Assembly (NCBI GenBank): GCA_963693315.1
Contig: OY856188.1
Coordinates: 247,736,156-247,800,155, forward strand
Reading direction: 5' to 3'
Source: Diogma glabrata
Lineage: Eukaryota > Arthropoda > Insecta > Diptera > Cylindrotomidae
DNA length: 64,000 bases
The translations under genes were made by a program, and so were the position numbers. This document shows positions 10,351-21,777 of the stretch, in pieces; positions within the stretch are counted from its first letter, which is position 1, and the number at the start of each line of letters is the position of its first letter. The notes beneath the pieces were generated by a model. The model did no database searches and was not told the DNA's origin. It saw only the letters and a program-made list of their open reading frames with translations.

Positions 10351-12892
10351 TATTCCTGTGTGACTGGGTGCATAAACAAGTGTGAAACTATTATGACTGG
10401 AAACATTTTGGTAACCTTTTCATGCTACCTAATTTTTAGTCAAAGTAGGTAAACGACAGACGTTAGTGGCAAAAGTTTGGCGTGGATGTCAAAAATAATG
10501 TATATTTCAAATGTTGTGGTATGAGGCCTTTCAAGTATTACCTTAGCAAATTTTCTAAGATTTTTTGCCTCCCCCTGTATAAGCATAAAAAATATTGCAA
10601 ACTCACCCCTTTCGCAAATGATAAGACTTAAGAATTTTTTCAAAACTTTTATATCAGCATGGTTGCAAGATCTCTGCAGATATAAAAATAAGTTTAAGCT
10701 AAAATAAATTAAAGTAATTAAAATAAATACAGTTTAAGAACAGGCCTTGACAATGACAGCTTAGTTTTCGAAATCGAACGAGCCTCACGTTGCTTGGATT
10801 AGGCCAGATAAATAGGAAGGAAATGGTTAACAGGAGTGAGAGAGATGAAAATTATTTAGTCTGAGAACCCTTACTGGTTATTCAGGGGGTACTCTGATAG
10901 CGAAGTGGTCGTAAAGAGTTTTCTACTATTCAGTATCTGCGGTACCCGCCTGGGACAGATATTACCAATGGAGCAGGGTTCCATAATCCCCCGCATTCTG
11001 AGATTTCCATAATGGTCTTAATGCAAAGTATTGACATTTTTTTGACAAATCTAATAAATAGCTGGTGTCGCATGGTCATCTGTTGCAAGTAGAACAGACA
11101 TCGATGATGCTGCTGTCAATTATTTTCTCATGAAGCAAACGTGGGTTTACAGACATAAATGCTGTTTTTGTATAAGGAATCTCGGAAAATCGTTGATTTA
11201 GGTAGTTTCGGTTGTGTTTTGGTGATGATTTGCTTTCAAATTCTCCTCATACCCAAACGTTCTTGCTAGTATAGCAGCTGAGAAGATAGTAATAAACAAG
11301 TAGATTGTGACTGTAAATATTTTATATCGACATGGGGATAGTACTCGTGTACTGTTTGGTGAATATAATTAGATATAAGTTTCTATAATTCTAGAACCAA
11401 ATTTTTATTGTCTATGGATAAGTTAGGTTGAGAAGATCCTGGAAAAGATTATTAATTTAAGTTTACTATGGGTATTGAAAGCTCGTGTGAAATACAGGGA
11501 GACAAGGCTCTTTGGAGATTTGGTTTATTTTGGTTATATCCATTTTGTATTTTGACCTGTGATTGTGTTGAAAGCAGTTCCTTGTGGTGGTTTGTCTTTT
11601 TCTTTATCAATGCTGGTAAGCAGTTTATGACTAAGAAAATGTTCGTCTAGAATATAATAAATATTTGCTTAAAATGAATTTTAATCAAATTTTGCTTGAA
11701 GTCTGAGATTCACTCTTAAATCAGAGATTTTGTCTCTAATATTTCCATTGGTTGCTATTTTAATCGTTTGATGGGTGGTTTTTGGATGCATGGATGCGAT
11801 ATAATCTGTCAATTATTTCACAATGAAAATTGCCAGAAATCATGTAACCCAACTAACCCTAAATCATTACATAAAATCAAATCAAATTACCAAACAAAAT
11901 TGACATCAATTACTAGTTAATTATCTTGAATCAATTTTATCACGATACATTTATATAACAATTAACTTGGATTGCACCAAGTATTTTATTCCATCCTTGA
12001 GTGTCAAATTCAAGATTGTGTTAAATCCAAGACGTGAGAATACAAGATTTTATTGAGTTGTGTGTGGAGCATCACGTAAACTAATATTACGCTTCTGTTT
12101 TCACTTTCTTCTGACTTAGCCCACTTGACTAGCATTATTCGAATGAAGAAATGATTGATTTGTGGTGTCCAATAATTAAACCCCTTACAAATTAGTGTTA
12201 GGAAAATGATTTGAAAACTTAAATGGGGAAATATTCTGGCAATTTACAAGTAAGTAAGAATTCACACGATGAAAAAATAAGAGCTCAAAACAGAAAGGGG
12301 AAACTGTTGGTACTCACAAATATCATCAACAAATGCTTAACTACAGTAAGACTTATTGCCTACAATAACATTAAAAGACATAAAACTCTGCCCCCAGTGT
12401 TGATTTGTCAGAACAAATTATCTTATCAAATCCATGCATGCATAGCAAACCATTAGTCACACTTGTCACTGTAAAAATCATAGACTTCTTCTATTTATCA
12501 CTTCCAGCCCATTAATTTTATTCAGCTCAATATGACAGACAAAAACAGTGACATCTTCAGATCATATCCCCATATTTTAGGTTCGATTCAAAGATCAGTA
12601 GTTAACGTATTCTAGTCCGAAATTAATTTTTCCGAAGATGAGTTGGGATTATTGGCTGGCAAAAAAGATTTCAATCGAAATATAAAAAAATATGAAGCGA
12701 ACATATACGCAATAGATAGAGAAAACACATACAGAAGTGTAGTTTCTAGTAGCCGATGGTACAAAAATCCAGTAATCAGTCATTAAACGCCAAACCAACA
12801 TGCCAACCGCAAGAAATGTATCAATGAATGAATCCCGAGCATGTTGATGGATCGGTGAAAACCGTTCTCCGGCAAATTTCAAACTCAACAAT
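10351..12892. other. Long non-coding stretch
   Basis: No gene was recognised. The small open frames here lack family features. Around 10860-11330 the base composition is less AT-rich and may be further decayed transposon sequence. Confidence 0.35.
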
Positions 12893-13236
12893 CTGGGACA
12901 AGATAAAGTTATTGCCTACGCCACTGTCAAACATGCGACACCCATCGGTCTGCACATCTAGGCCAAGTATCATGGAAAAAGTTACAAAAGCCTCGAATCT
13001 AATCAAGACATAAAAATATTCTTCACTTTGAGACAAAAAATCTTCCAGACAATCCACTCGTTCCAGATGGTCACTCATTCTGCCACACTCCATCACATCG
13101 GAAACCATTGATTGAGTTTGACGCCACATAAAAATTTTATGTAGTATTATCTAATTTGCTATTGATGAAATATATGTATGCGACAAGACAAGATACATCA
13201 TGCATGTACTTTTCAGTCAACCTCATTCACACGTAA
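12893..13236. repeat. Dispersed repeat, copy 1
   Basis: This segment (GGGACAAGATAAAGTTATTG through GTAAAGCCACTTCT) is also present at 20628-20864 plus 21251-21322, where it is interrupted by another element. The copies differ by many substitutions and small gaps. It has no coding content. Confidence 0.65.
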
Positions 13237-13248
13237 AGCCACTTCTGC

Positions 13249-14530
13249 CCGATTTATAGTCAGTAATTTTAACTTAACTTTAGCTTAACCGTAACTTAAG
13301 ACACTACAAAATTTTGATTTATAGTCGGTAAGAAATTACGTATTCTTTGACGTTTGATTCGATATTAATTTTAGGTTTGTAATCAATATAATAAATCATA
13401 TCAATTCTTTGAAAGCAACAAACTGATTTTAAAATCAAAATTTAAAATAATGAAATCATAATAAACATTTAATACAAAATTTATGCCCGATTTACAGGCT
13501 GATTCTGACATAGCCTCACAGATGTAAAAATAGTCATAGTAAAGACTTTTCTCTTAGCTAAGACTAAAACCTCTTAAATGCGATTCTCTGTAGTCACAAC
13601 TGTGAGATGTCAAAAAAAAACTATTAACGTAAGACCATCAAACATGGTCATCTTAAGCATCATAATTTAAAGTGTCATATTTTTTTATTTGAATTCTTGT
13701 ATGAAAAGTTATATTAATAAAGGATAAAATATTAATTATGAATTATTTATGTAATTATTATAAAATTTATAGTAATTATCTATATTTTATTATAGTTTGA
13801 ATCAAAAATATAAAACAAAGTATATATTGATATTGATTTTAAATAAAATGGCGATTGAAAATTTCATATTTGCAATATCAAACGTCGGCGTCTCATGTTG
13901 TTTATGAAAATTTTGCAAATTTTATATAAACTTTAAGGAAAAACAATCATTCTTTTCTCACAAATTTATTGCAAAATAATTAATAATTAATATATGGTAT
14001 AATTTTATGTTAATTGTATATAAATTATTATAAAATAAAATACATTTTTGATGTTAAGATTGATATTCACTAAAATGGCGGTTGAATATTTTCACAAACA
14101 AAAATTATTAATACCTTAAAAAAATTTTTAAAACATAAACTTGATTCTTATAAAAAATTGTTGTATAATATACTATAATTCTTAATAATAATTTATATGG
14201 TATTTTTATTTGTATCTAAATTATTTAAAAAGAAAATATGACATTTTATAATAATTTTGTAGCCGTTTGAAAGATCTCCAAAACATATTTGTAGAGTTAT
14301 TATGAGGTTTTTTATGACAACGTTCACAGAATCGCAATTAAGATATTCCTCTTAAAAAAATTGTCATAACAAAAATAATCATAGCTAAGACCTCTTAACT
14401 CAGAATCAGCCTGTTATAGTCGGTAATTTTAAATTAAAGTTAACTTTACGTAAAGTAAAAATGTATGAAAATGCACTACAGCATTTATAGTCGTTAACTT
14501 AAACTTAACGTTAACTTAACGTAAAGTTCA
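13249..14530. repeat. TTTATAGTCGGTAA motif cluster split by the 919-bp element
   Basis: The motif TTTATAGTCNGTAA occurs near 13252, 13318, 14412 and 14484, twice on each side of the 919-bp insertion. Related TTAACTTAACGTAA stretches lie between. Removing the insertion restores the bases CCGATTTATAGTCGG. It is an older host repeat for the younger element. Confidence 0.6.
13495..14413. mobile_element. 919-bp TIR element with TTA target duplication
   Basis: The ends are CAGGCTGATTCTGA on the left and the mirror TCAGAATCAGCCTG on the right. Subterminal similarity extends over roughly 100 bases (TCTTAGCTAAGAC, TGCGATTCTCTG / CAGAATCGCAAT). TTA flanks both ends (13492-13494 and 14414-14416). A 3-bp TTA duplication points to the PIF/Harbinger group. 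The interior is non-coding and very AT-rich, so the element is non-autonomous. Confidence 0.75.
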
Positions 14531-14579
14531 TTTCATTCTATCTTAAAGATTTTGTTAAGGATTTTTTGACGTTTGCAAA

Positions 14580-15097
14580 AGTTAACAAACGTTCGCCGCG
14601 GCAATCTGTTATCGTTTACTTCGGTATACGTTCAGTGCGCTTGGTGAAGACCAACGTTAAAAAAATTAAGTGTTTCACTGTAGTTTATGTATTTACTTGT
14701 ACTGAAAAAATTTAACCGTTGAGTATTCTCGGAAATCAAACAAAACAGCAACTACAGTTAAAAACAGAACGAACGTTCTCAAATAGGTTTAGTTATTACT
14801 TATTAGTATTAAAAATACAATTAAGAAGAGAGAATCTTAAAGAAAAACCAAACTGTTGCTTTGTGTTTGTACATATATTAGAAACTTTTTTTTTTTATTA
14901 AAACACGTAAGTAAATCTGTTAAAGTTAAAATTATTATGTTTAAAATAATTTAATCGAAAAATGTAATTTGAACTTAGCGCTGGATTTATTCGTGTATTA
15001 ACGGGAATTTGTTAACGAAAAACGCAATAGAAATGCAACACATTTGATTAAACGTTCATTAACTTTTTATTCTAGGAATTGTTAAGCCCCGTACAAC
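14580..15097 (+). promoter_or_regulatory. Probable 5' leader and promoter of the SMYD4-like gene
   Basis: A locally GC-richer patch (GTTCGCCGCGGCAATCTG) is followed by TTCAGTGCG at 14631-14639, which fits the arthropod initiator TCAGT. A consensus donor (AACAC|GTAAGT) ends a possible leader exon at 14906. An acceptor (TTTATTCTAG) at 15066-15075 precedes the ATG at 15098 by 22 bases. The inferred leader intron is 14907-15075. Confidence 0.45.
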
Positions 15098-16976
15098 ATG
15101 GCTGATTTTGATTTGTTAGACTCTTGGAATCGACTCATGTTAGACGCCCCAAATTTCAACGCAGAATTTTTTAATCAAACAAATCATGGCAAAGTTAAAT
15201 ATTTGTGGGAAAAATTTAATAAATCAGGTTTATTTTCGTGTTACGAAAATTTTGTTCCAAAATCAAATAATGAGTCCCTAAAATACAGAAACATGGGTAA
15301 TCAACATTTTTCGTTGGCTAATAGAAATTGCTGGATAGCGTTGGAATTTTATAACAAAACCATATGTTATGCTGAAATAAACTCAATGAATTTGTCGCTG
15401 GGATACAGCAATAGATCTGCAGTATGTTTTGAGTTAAAAGAATATGATGCCTGTTTGGAAAATATAAAACTTGCTAAAAATTCTTTTAATGGTGAACTTC
15501 CAACCAATTTACAAGAAAAATTAAATAAACGAGAAGAAAATTGTTTGATTATGTTAAGCAAACTTATGATGAATATCAATGAAAATTCTGATGGCGCTGA
15601 AGCATTTATTCCACAAATGTCATATTCTCCACACAGTAAAGTGCCGTTTATAGCAGACTGCTTGGAACTGAAAAAAAATGAAGAATTTGGAAGATTTATC
15701 GTAACAAATCATGATTTAAAAGTGGGTGATTGTATAGCAATTGAATCACCGACAAATATAGCTATCGAATCTGATTTCATATATTCCCGATGCTCTTATT
15801 GTGCGAGAGAAAACTATTTTTCATTAATTCCGTGTACAAAATGCACAGGAGCAATGTTTTGTAATAACGATTGTTATACAAAAGCTTTTGAATTATTTCA
15901 CAAATTCGAATGTTCGGTAGTAGATGGGTTAAATAAACTCACTAATGTTGACAGATGTTGTATACGGATTGTGCTTGAGTTATTCAGCAACATTGAAGAG
16001 TTAGACAACATTAAACTTTTTTTAACCAAAAATGATGATGAACAGTTGAATATATTCAATTCTGATTTTGTTAACAACAACACAATATCTTTAAAGTATA
16101 AATTGATGCATGGCTTAGAAACACACGAAAATAAAAAGGCGTATTATAATTTTTTATTTCTTTGGGCTTCGGCTGTTAATTTGTATGACATTTTAAAAAC
16201 CAATTTCTATTTAAAGGAATTCTTCGCTAAAGATAGATTATATGAAGAGTTATTTTTAGAAGTACTAGTACGGCAGTTACAAATAGCACCTTTACATTTT
16301 TGTCTTTTGCGTTCATATTTATTTAAAACACCAATAAACAAAATGATTCACTTACAAAAATTATTGAAAAATTTAAATACCATTGGAAAGATTGACTACG
16401 GCATTGGTTATTATCCATTTTTGAGTATTCTTAATCATAGTTGCTCACCGAATGTTACATTGATATGTAAAGAAAATAATGATCAATGTTTATACGTACT
16501 TCGTAACATTGCAAAGGGAGAACAGCTATTCATATCATATGTGTAAGTAAATAATCTTAAAACTTTCAGTAACTTCTAGCTATGCATGCAGTCGAAAATT
16601 AGTGGAGTAAATGTTTCTATATATTTTTAATTTTAGGCCTCCTCATTTAAAAATGGCAAAAACTCAAAGACAGATGTTATTAAAAGAACGGTTTTTCTTT
16701 GATTGCAAGTGTGAAGGTTGTACGTTAGACTACCCAATGCATGATAAGCTTATCGCTAAAGAGAATTTGGCGTTTTCCCATCCAGACGACATATATCTAG
16801 AATTGGAGAATAACGATAAAAGGTTTGCGAAAAAAATATTATATGAGTGCATCAATTATTTAAGAAAGAATGTCAAATTTTATCCAGCTATGCAAGTTGT
16901 AAAGGCACAAACGTGTTTGCAAAATTGTTTATATTTTCTTTTTGAGTCACGCAGTGAAACTCATAGTTCTAATTAA
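15098..16976 (+). CDS. SMYD4-like: SMYD4-like protein-lysine methyltransferase
   Basis: Two coding exons, 15098-16542 and 16637-16976, are joined at a consensus GTAAGT donor and TTTTAG acceptor. They give 594 residues. Residues about 65-140 form a TPR-like segment (YRNMGNQHFSLA, then NRSAVCFELKEYDACL). A SET domain is split by a MYND zinc finger at 232-272 with all eight ligands (CSYC, CTKC, CNNDC, HKFEC). The catalytic SET half carries ILNHSCSPN (NHSC at 446-449) and GEQLFISY at the exon end. The post-SET motif CKCEGC (505-510) is in exon 2. This order is typical of the SMYD4 branch, which methylates lysines on protein targets in cytoplasm or nucleus using S-adenosylmethionine. The specific substrate cannot be predicted. 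The C-terminal part after post-SET is short (about 84 residues). Confidence 0.85.
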
Positions 16977-17031
16977 ATAAAAAATTGGAATCGATTAAAT
17001 GAAATTTATATAACAATGAATTACAAATAAA
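16975..17031 (+). promoter_or_regulatory. Polyadenylation signals after the SMYD4-like gene
   Basis: AATAAA overlaps the stop codon region (16976-16981) and occurs again at 17026-17031. Either could direct 3' end formation. The second, about 50 bases after the stop, gives a normal short 3' UTR. Confidence 0.5.
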
Positions 17032-17881
17032 AATTGTTTTTTTTCTGTTAGTTTAAAATAAGTTTTTGTAATGTAAAATACGTTATTGAAATCTTGACCA
17101 ACGTTTATACGTTTTCAACAAAAGTGAAAACAACTGATTTTAAACGATAATAGTGCTAGTGCAACATTAGGGTGACCATTTTCTAAGTGAAATCAGTACA
17201 AAATTTTAAGAGTTAAAATATGTACTATCCTTAGTCTCACCTAACCTATGTCTCTTCTAAGTCGAAAGGTAAATGTGTAAAACGAAGTAGATAAATCTGG
17301 TTTTCATATTTTTAGTAGTTTTAAGGAAATTATGTTGAGATCAACACCAGTAGTTTGTAAAATACAACTTTCCGCCACGATTTCTTAAAACACAGGGCTT
17401 TGATATATATTTTCCGTGGGTAGCTGCCACAATTTAAAAATAAAAGTATTTTTTTCAAGTAATTTTTATTCCAAGTTCATACCAAACGATGACTCGTATA
17501 GTTTTATTTCCGTATTTAAATTGGAAGTTAAATTGAAATTTAACAATTTTCTTAAAAATCAGTACTTTCAGTACATAATTTTAGAAATTCAGTACGAATG
17601 GTGACTCTATGCAACATGTATAGCTTCCTTTTTCTATAATAGCAGATGAAAAGTCTATTTTCCAGCAGGCTTAATTCCCTGTAAAAATGGTTATTTTCCT
17701 TTAGTGTAAAATCGTTTACGCTAAATAACATATGGTAGTTGATAATTGCTATGGTATTTCAATATAATTTTACAAAATTTTTAAAACAAAGCAACGATGA
17801 AAAAATAGAATATAAATTTTATTATGTCGACTTCTAATTTAAAATTTACAATAAATATCATTCAAATATTTATTATTTCCA
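17032..17881. other. Non-coding stretch
   Basis: No supported gene was found. The sequence is AT-rich, with no clear repeat partner in the window. Confidence 0.35.
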
Positions 17882-18113
17882 GACTATTTTTAGGTCCAGA
17901 CTTAATCGTTTCAGAACAACACATGGCCGATGTAATTACCTGATTAACAAGTGGGACTTATATCCCTCACCTTTATGTATGTGTGGTTATTCAACAACGA
18001 ACCACATAGTGAATGAGTGCCTCTTACTCAAATTCAATGGTGGTATAATCAAGTTAAATGAGGTTCCTGTAGAAGGCGTTAATTATTTGAGAGATTTGGT
18101 TGTGGACTTGTGA
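17882..18113 (+). pseudogene. C-terminal remnant of a Jockey/CR1-type LINE
   Basis: The plus-strand frame reads RLNRFRTTHGRCNYLINKW, then SPLCMCG, then TTNHIVNECLL. This is the Cys-His segment (CxCG ... HIVxEC) that ends ORF2 in many arthropod LINEs. The frame closes with TGA at 18111-18113 and is followed by an A/T-rich tail with AATAAA-like bases. Only this 3' piece remains, as expected of 5'-truncated LINE copies. Confidence 0.6.
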
Positions 18114-18730
18114 TTTTGTAAACATTTTTTTGTTTCTTTTCTTTAAATCATACGATTAAATAAAAACGCCTCTCGTAAACAAATTTTCACTTACGAAAAA
18201 GTAAGCTGTGTGAACTTGGAACCCGAACATTAGGGAAAAAAAAAAAAATATTTTTGGAAAATACAAACGACGTATAGTCGTGGGGAATTTTAGACAAATA
18301 GGACGCAGCAAGAGATAAAAGATGCAACAAAAAGTAAAACAGATATGTATTATTTATTTTGGGATAAATTTGTTTTCAAAACAATTATATATGTTAAATT
18401 TCTACTTCTAGTTCGTACCATTTGTTTGTTGTGATATTTGTTTACATAGGCGTCGTTATTTTTATTATAATTATGTTTAATTATCAAAATTTTGTTATAT
18501 TTCCTACAAAATCATTAATATTTCTACTAGTTTTTGGGTTTCTATTATAATTGGTTGAATTTCAATAGTAATTTATTAGTTTTATGCGTTTTTTTTTTAC
18601 CATTTCAATGGGACCCCAATAGTTTTTTTTAATATCTTAATCGAGAAACTGAATATTCCGCGCATGTGCAAATCAATATGCGCATAACAAACAAATTTCG
18701 TGTTCGCTGGCAAAAAAAAATTTACTATAC
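18114..18730. other. Non-coding stretch
   Basis: This holds the tail of the LINE remnant and AT-rich sequence. No gene was seen. Confidence 0.35.
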
Positions 18731-19495
18731 GATTGTAGTAAAGTTATTTGTTTGTAGTTGTAATAAATATCACTAAAATCTTTAAAACAGGTGAATCCCC
18801 TACACACAGTCTTAATTTTGATAAGCCAAGTATGCAAGAGTGTTCGAAATCGTTTGTAGATTTTTGTAGTAGTGATAAATATTGTTGGAAATTGTTTTCT
18901 CACTATACAGTAAAAACTAAAACAATGTACAACTGAGCAAAAATATGAAATATTCTTTTGATTTCAGAAACTATGATTGTAGTAAAATTTGTTTGTTTGT
19001 AGTTGTCGCTCAAATCTTTAAAACAGGTGAATTCACTACACAGTGATAATTTTGGTAATCCAAGTATACAAGATTGTTCGAAATAGTTAGGGCCGATTGT
19101 ATGAATGCGGATAGAAGATAAATCCTCGGATTAATCGTCGTTTATATATATACAAACGACGATTAATCCGAGGATTTATCTTCTATCCGCATTCATACAA
19201 TCGGCCCTTAGTATTTTTTTGTAGTAATAATAAATATTTTTGGAAATTATTTATTGTAGCAAACAAAATTAAAATTTACAAATGAGCAAAAATATGAAAT
19301 ATACCTAAAATATGCAATATAACCTACAAACGACGTACATGATTGTTGATTGTAGTAAAACTTGTTTGTTTTGAGTTGTAATAAAAATATCATTCAATCT
19401 TTAAAACAGGTGAATCATCTACACACAGTGATAATTTTGATAATCCAAGTATACAAGATTGTTCGAAATCGTTTGTAGTTTTTTGGAGTAGTGGT
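18731..19495. repeat. Tandem repeat, about 245-250 bp, three copies
   Basis: The unit starts with GATTGTAGTAAA at 18731, 18975 and 19347. Each copy includes TTTAAAACAGGTGAAT, CTACACA and TGTTCGAAAT. The second interval is longer by about 121 bases, exactly the size of the palindromic MITE plus its TTA duplication at 19087-19207. Copies differ by substitutions and small gaps. There is no coding function. Confidence 0.7.
19090..19207. mobile_element. 118-bp palindromic MITE with TTA duplication
   Basis: Arms of about 54 bases read as perfect mirrors: GGGCCGATTGTATGAATGCG on the left and CGCATTCATACAATCGGCCC on the right, meeting at a short TA-rich loop. TTA flanks both ends (19087-19089, 19208-19210). 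The TTA duplication and GGG terminus fit the PIF/Harbinger group. It has landed within the middle unit of a tandem repeat. Confidence 0.8.
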
Positions 19496-19539
19496 AGCCG
19501 AACGTTGTAAACATAAATTTGCCCTGCTTAAACTATCCT

Positions 19540-20600
19540 ATTAAAAACAAAGTTCAATGGGAAGATTGCATCGGAAATTTCCTATAAAATCCTATTAAAT
19601 AATTTGTTTTCCTTTTGAAATCGATTGAATCCTATTCAATTGTCAATTCAATCCTATTCAATACATATACATACAATGAATCCTTTTAATTGAAATGAAA
19701 ACATTTTTATAGGATTATAAATTCTTCAATGGGAATGAATTTTCTGCGACCGTCAAAGTTTTTATTAAATAATAAAGAATCCTATTTGACTTTATAATAG
19801 GAATAAACACATTTTAAAAGGAGTTTTGTAGTCTTAGAATTTCATATGGAATCCTTTTCGATTCTTAATAGGATTTACTATGTTTTAATAGGAATTTCTA
19901 AGGTCGTCAAATTTTCTATATAATCAATTAAAATAAAATAAACATATACAAGCTTAATCACTATAATTATAGTCTTTCAGCCGAGAGGCGATAACTAAAA
20001 CGCATAAAACGATTTTAACTATATATTGCTAAAATGGATACTACTCTAATGAATTTTAACCAGACATAGGAAAAATTTCAGTTGTATTTGCCTGTAAGAA
20101 TTATCCATTTCCTATTGAAACTATTTCAATGTCTTCCCATAAAACTATATAGAATCCTATTGAAAAATACTGTCGTGAAATTATAATTTTAAAGTCGTAT
20201 ATGTTCCTGTAGAAATTATACACTGTAAAACTTTTAATCCTGTTGGGAAGTTTTGTCGTAACAAAACAATTTTCAAGTTTTATTTTCGTTTAGAGATTAT
20301 CCGCATTTCCCATTAAAACTGTTTCAATGTCTTCCTTTGAAGAAAACTGTAAAGAATCCTATTAAGGATTCTTGTCATAAGAAAAAACAAGTTTTATTTT
20401 CCTTTTCAATTACGTAAATTCCTATAAAAATGCTTCCAAAGGAACAATCTGATATTTAAAGGATTATGAGCTTAATTCCATTTTCCCATTGAATATGAGT
20501 CTTTCCTACCCAACATTTTTATGAAGTAAAGAATTTCTCGGTTGATCCCATGAAAATCGTACTTTTAGAGAAAATAGTTCTTAGGAAGATTACAAACTGG
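19540..20600. repeat. Degenerate AATCCTATT-rich repeat region
   Basis: Words such as AATCCTATT, TTCCTATTGAA and AATAGGAAT recur on both strands at irregular spacing through about 1 kb. There is no coding sequence. It may be a decayed fold-back element, but clear ends were not found. Confidence 0.4.
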
Positions 20601-20864
20601 TGAGATTTTCTTTTGTTGCTATGTAGTTGGGACAAGATAAAATTAATGCCTACGCCACTGTCAAATATGTGACACCCATATGGCCTCTGCACATCTAACA
20701 GATTCGTATTTAATCAAGACATTCTTCATTTTAAGACAAAAAATCTTCCAGAAAATCCACTCGACGATGGTCACACATTCATCCACACTACATCACATCG
20801 AAAACCGTTAAAAGAGTTTGACGCCACATAAAAAATCTATGTACTATTATCTTATTTACTGTTG

Positions 20865-21188
20865 TGATGTTTTCCTGTTTTTTTGTTCTTACCAATTGAT
20901 AAATAATATGTAAGCCGTTTCATACCGAACTATAGTTTTTTCAGGCAACAGATCTAAAGTTAAATTGTTGGTTCCTTCTTTTATATGAGGTGAAGTGCTA
21001 ATTATATCACTTTCATCACTGCTGCTCATTTTAAATTATTTTTATTTAAAAACAGATATAAACAAACTCTGTATAAATTTTAAATTTATTAATGGGTAAT
21101 ATTACTTATATGGGGGTAATCCGGATCGGGTCGAGAGTGGTATCATTGGAAAGGTCTTGACGAGACAAGCTCAAACAGGTAAAAATTT
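20865..21188 (-). mobile_element. Truncated tyrosine-recombinase element, copy A
   Basis: This segment matches 29449-29644 plus parts of 37169-37375, so it is a shorter copy of the same element. Its minus strand carries the N-terminal coding piece at 20868-21029. The promoter-side part (GGGTAATATTACTTATATGG onward) is joined after an internal deletion relative to the other copy. Confidence 0.5.
20868..21029 (-). pseudogene. N-terminal fragment of a tyrosine-recombinase (Crypton-like) protein, copy A
   Basis: The ATG at 21029 on the minus strand opens a frame starting MSSSDESDIISTSPHIKE and continuing to LDLLPEKTIVRYETAY and FINW. The LLPxKxxxRYExxYxxFxNW pattern is characteristic of the N-terminal region of Crypton-type or related tyrosine-recombinase proteins common in arthropod genomes. 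After FINW a 2-base loss relative to copy B breaks the frame, and the element then ends. The family is identified from pattern memory only; the catalytic Arg-His-Arg-Tyr domain is absent. Confidence 0.5.
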
Positions 21189-21377
21189 GAAAACCGTTAA
21201 AAGAGTTTGACGCCACATAAATCTATGTACTATTATCTTATTTACTGTTGTTGAAATATATGTACGCGACAAGATACATCATGTACTTTTCAGTCAACCT
21301 TATTCACACGTAAAGCCACTTATGATAAGAGAAAAAGATTTTTCAAGCCTATATATTAATAAATAGTATAAAGAGTT

Positions 21378-21630
21378 TGTCAGAATTGTTGTTTTAGACT
21401 GATTATGTTTTATGGATATCATTTGCTGTTTATTCAATAGATGGCAGCACTATTCAGTTTCATGTATTATCGTTGCTGTATTCATTATTGTTTATTGTAG
21501 TAAATAATCTGTCAAAAAGAGAAATAAAGAACATTGTTTTATTCATTACATTATTGGCTTATTATTACAAAATCTTGTTGTGCATTAAACATCAGAAGTT
21601 AATTACCCATAATTCCACAAACATCCAATA
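21378..21630 (+). repeat. 5' LTR of copia copy 1
   Basis: This 253-bp repeat is identical to 25920-26172. AATAAAGAACATTG and a downstream GT-rich stretch are plausible 3'-end signals within it. Confidence 0.93.
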
Positions 21631-21646
21631 GGTTATGGGACCAGGA
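21631..21646 (+). promoter_or_regulatory. copia primer-binding site
   Basis: GGTTATGGGACCAGGA begins at the first base after the 5' LTR. It resembles the site in Drosophila copia that pairs with an internal (half-molecule) part of initiator methionine tRNA rather than its 3' end. Confidence 0.65.
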
Positions 21647-21777
21647 CAGTGTTTCGGGTAATATTTTCTGAAAAAGAAGTAAAGAAAAATTAAAAACATT
21701 AAGACACATTTTTGTGAGGTTATATCCAGCCGTGTGCGAAGTGAAAATTGTAACCGCAGAGCAAAATAGTTGAGAAA

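Larger units (their letters stand above)
20628..21322. repeat. Dispersed repeat, copy 2, interrupted
   Basis: The sequence matches 12893-13236. It is split by a tyrosine-recombinase-element fragment. A segment of 65 bases (20800-20864) is repeated as 62 bases at 21189-21250 on the other side of the insertion, the only difference I saw being a run of A's. Confidence 0.65.

Noticed and set aside
12821..13129. 102-codon minus-strand frame
   Set aside because: It overlaps a dispersed repeat whose second copy (20628 onward) does not keep the frame, and no domain is recognisable.
20868..21029. A spliced host exon ending in the donor TTG|GTAAGA
   Set aside because: The second copy reads straight through this point as coding sequence (TGGTGTAAGAAC), so the apparent donor in copy A comes from a 2-base deletion rather than a splice site.
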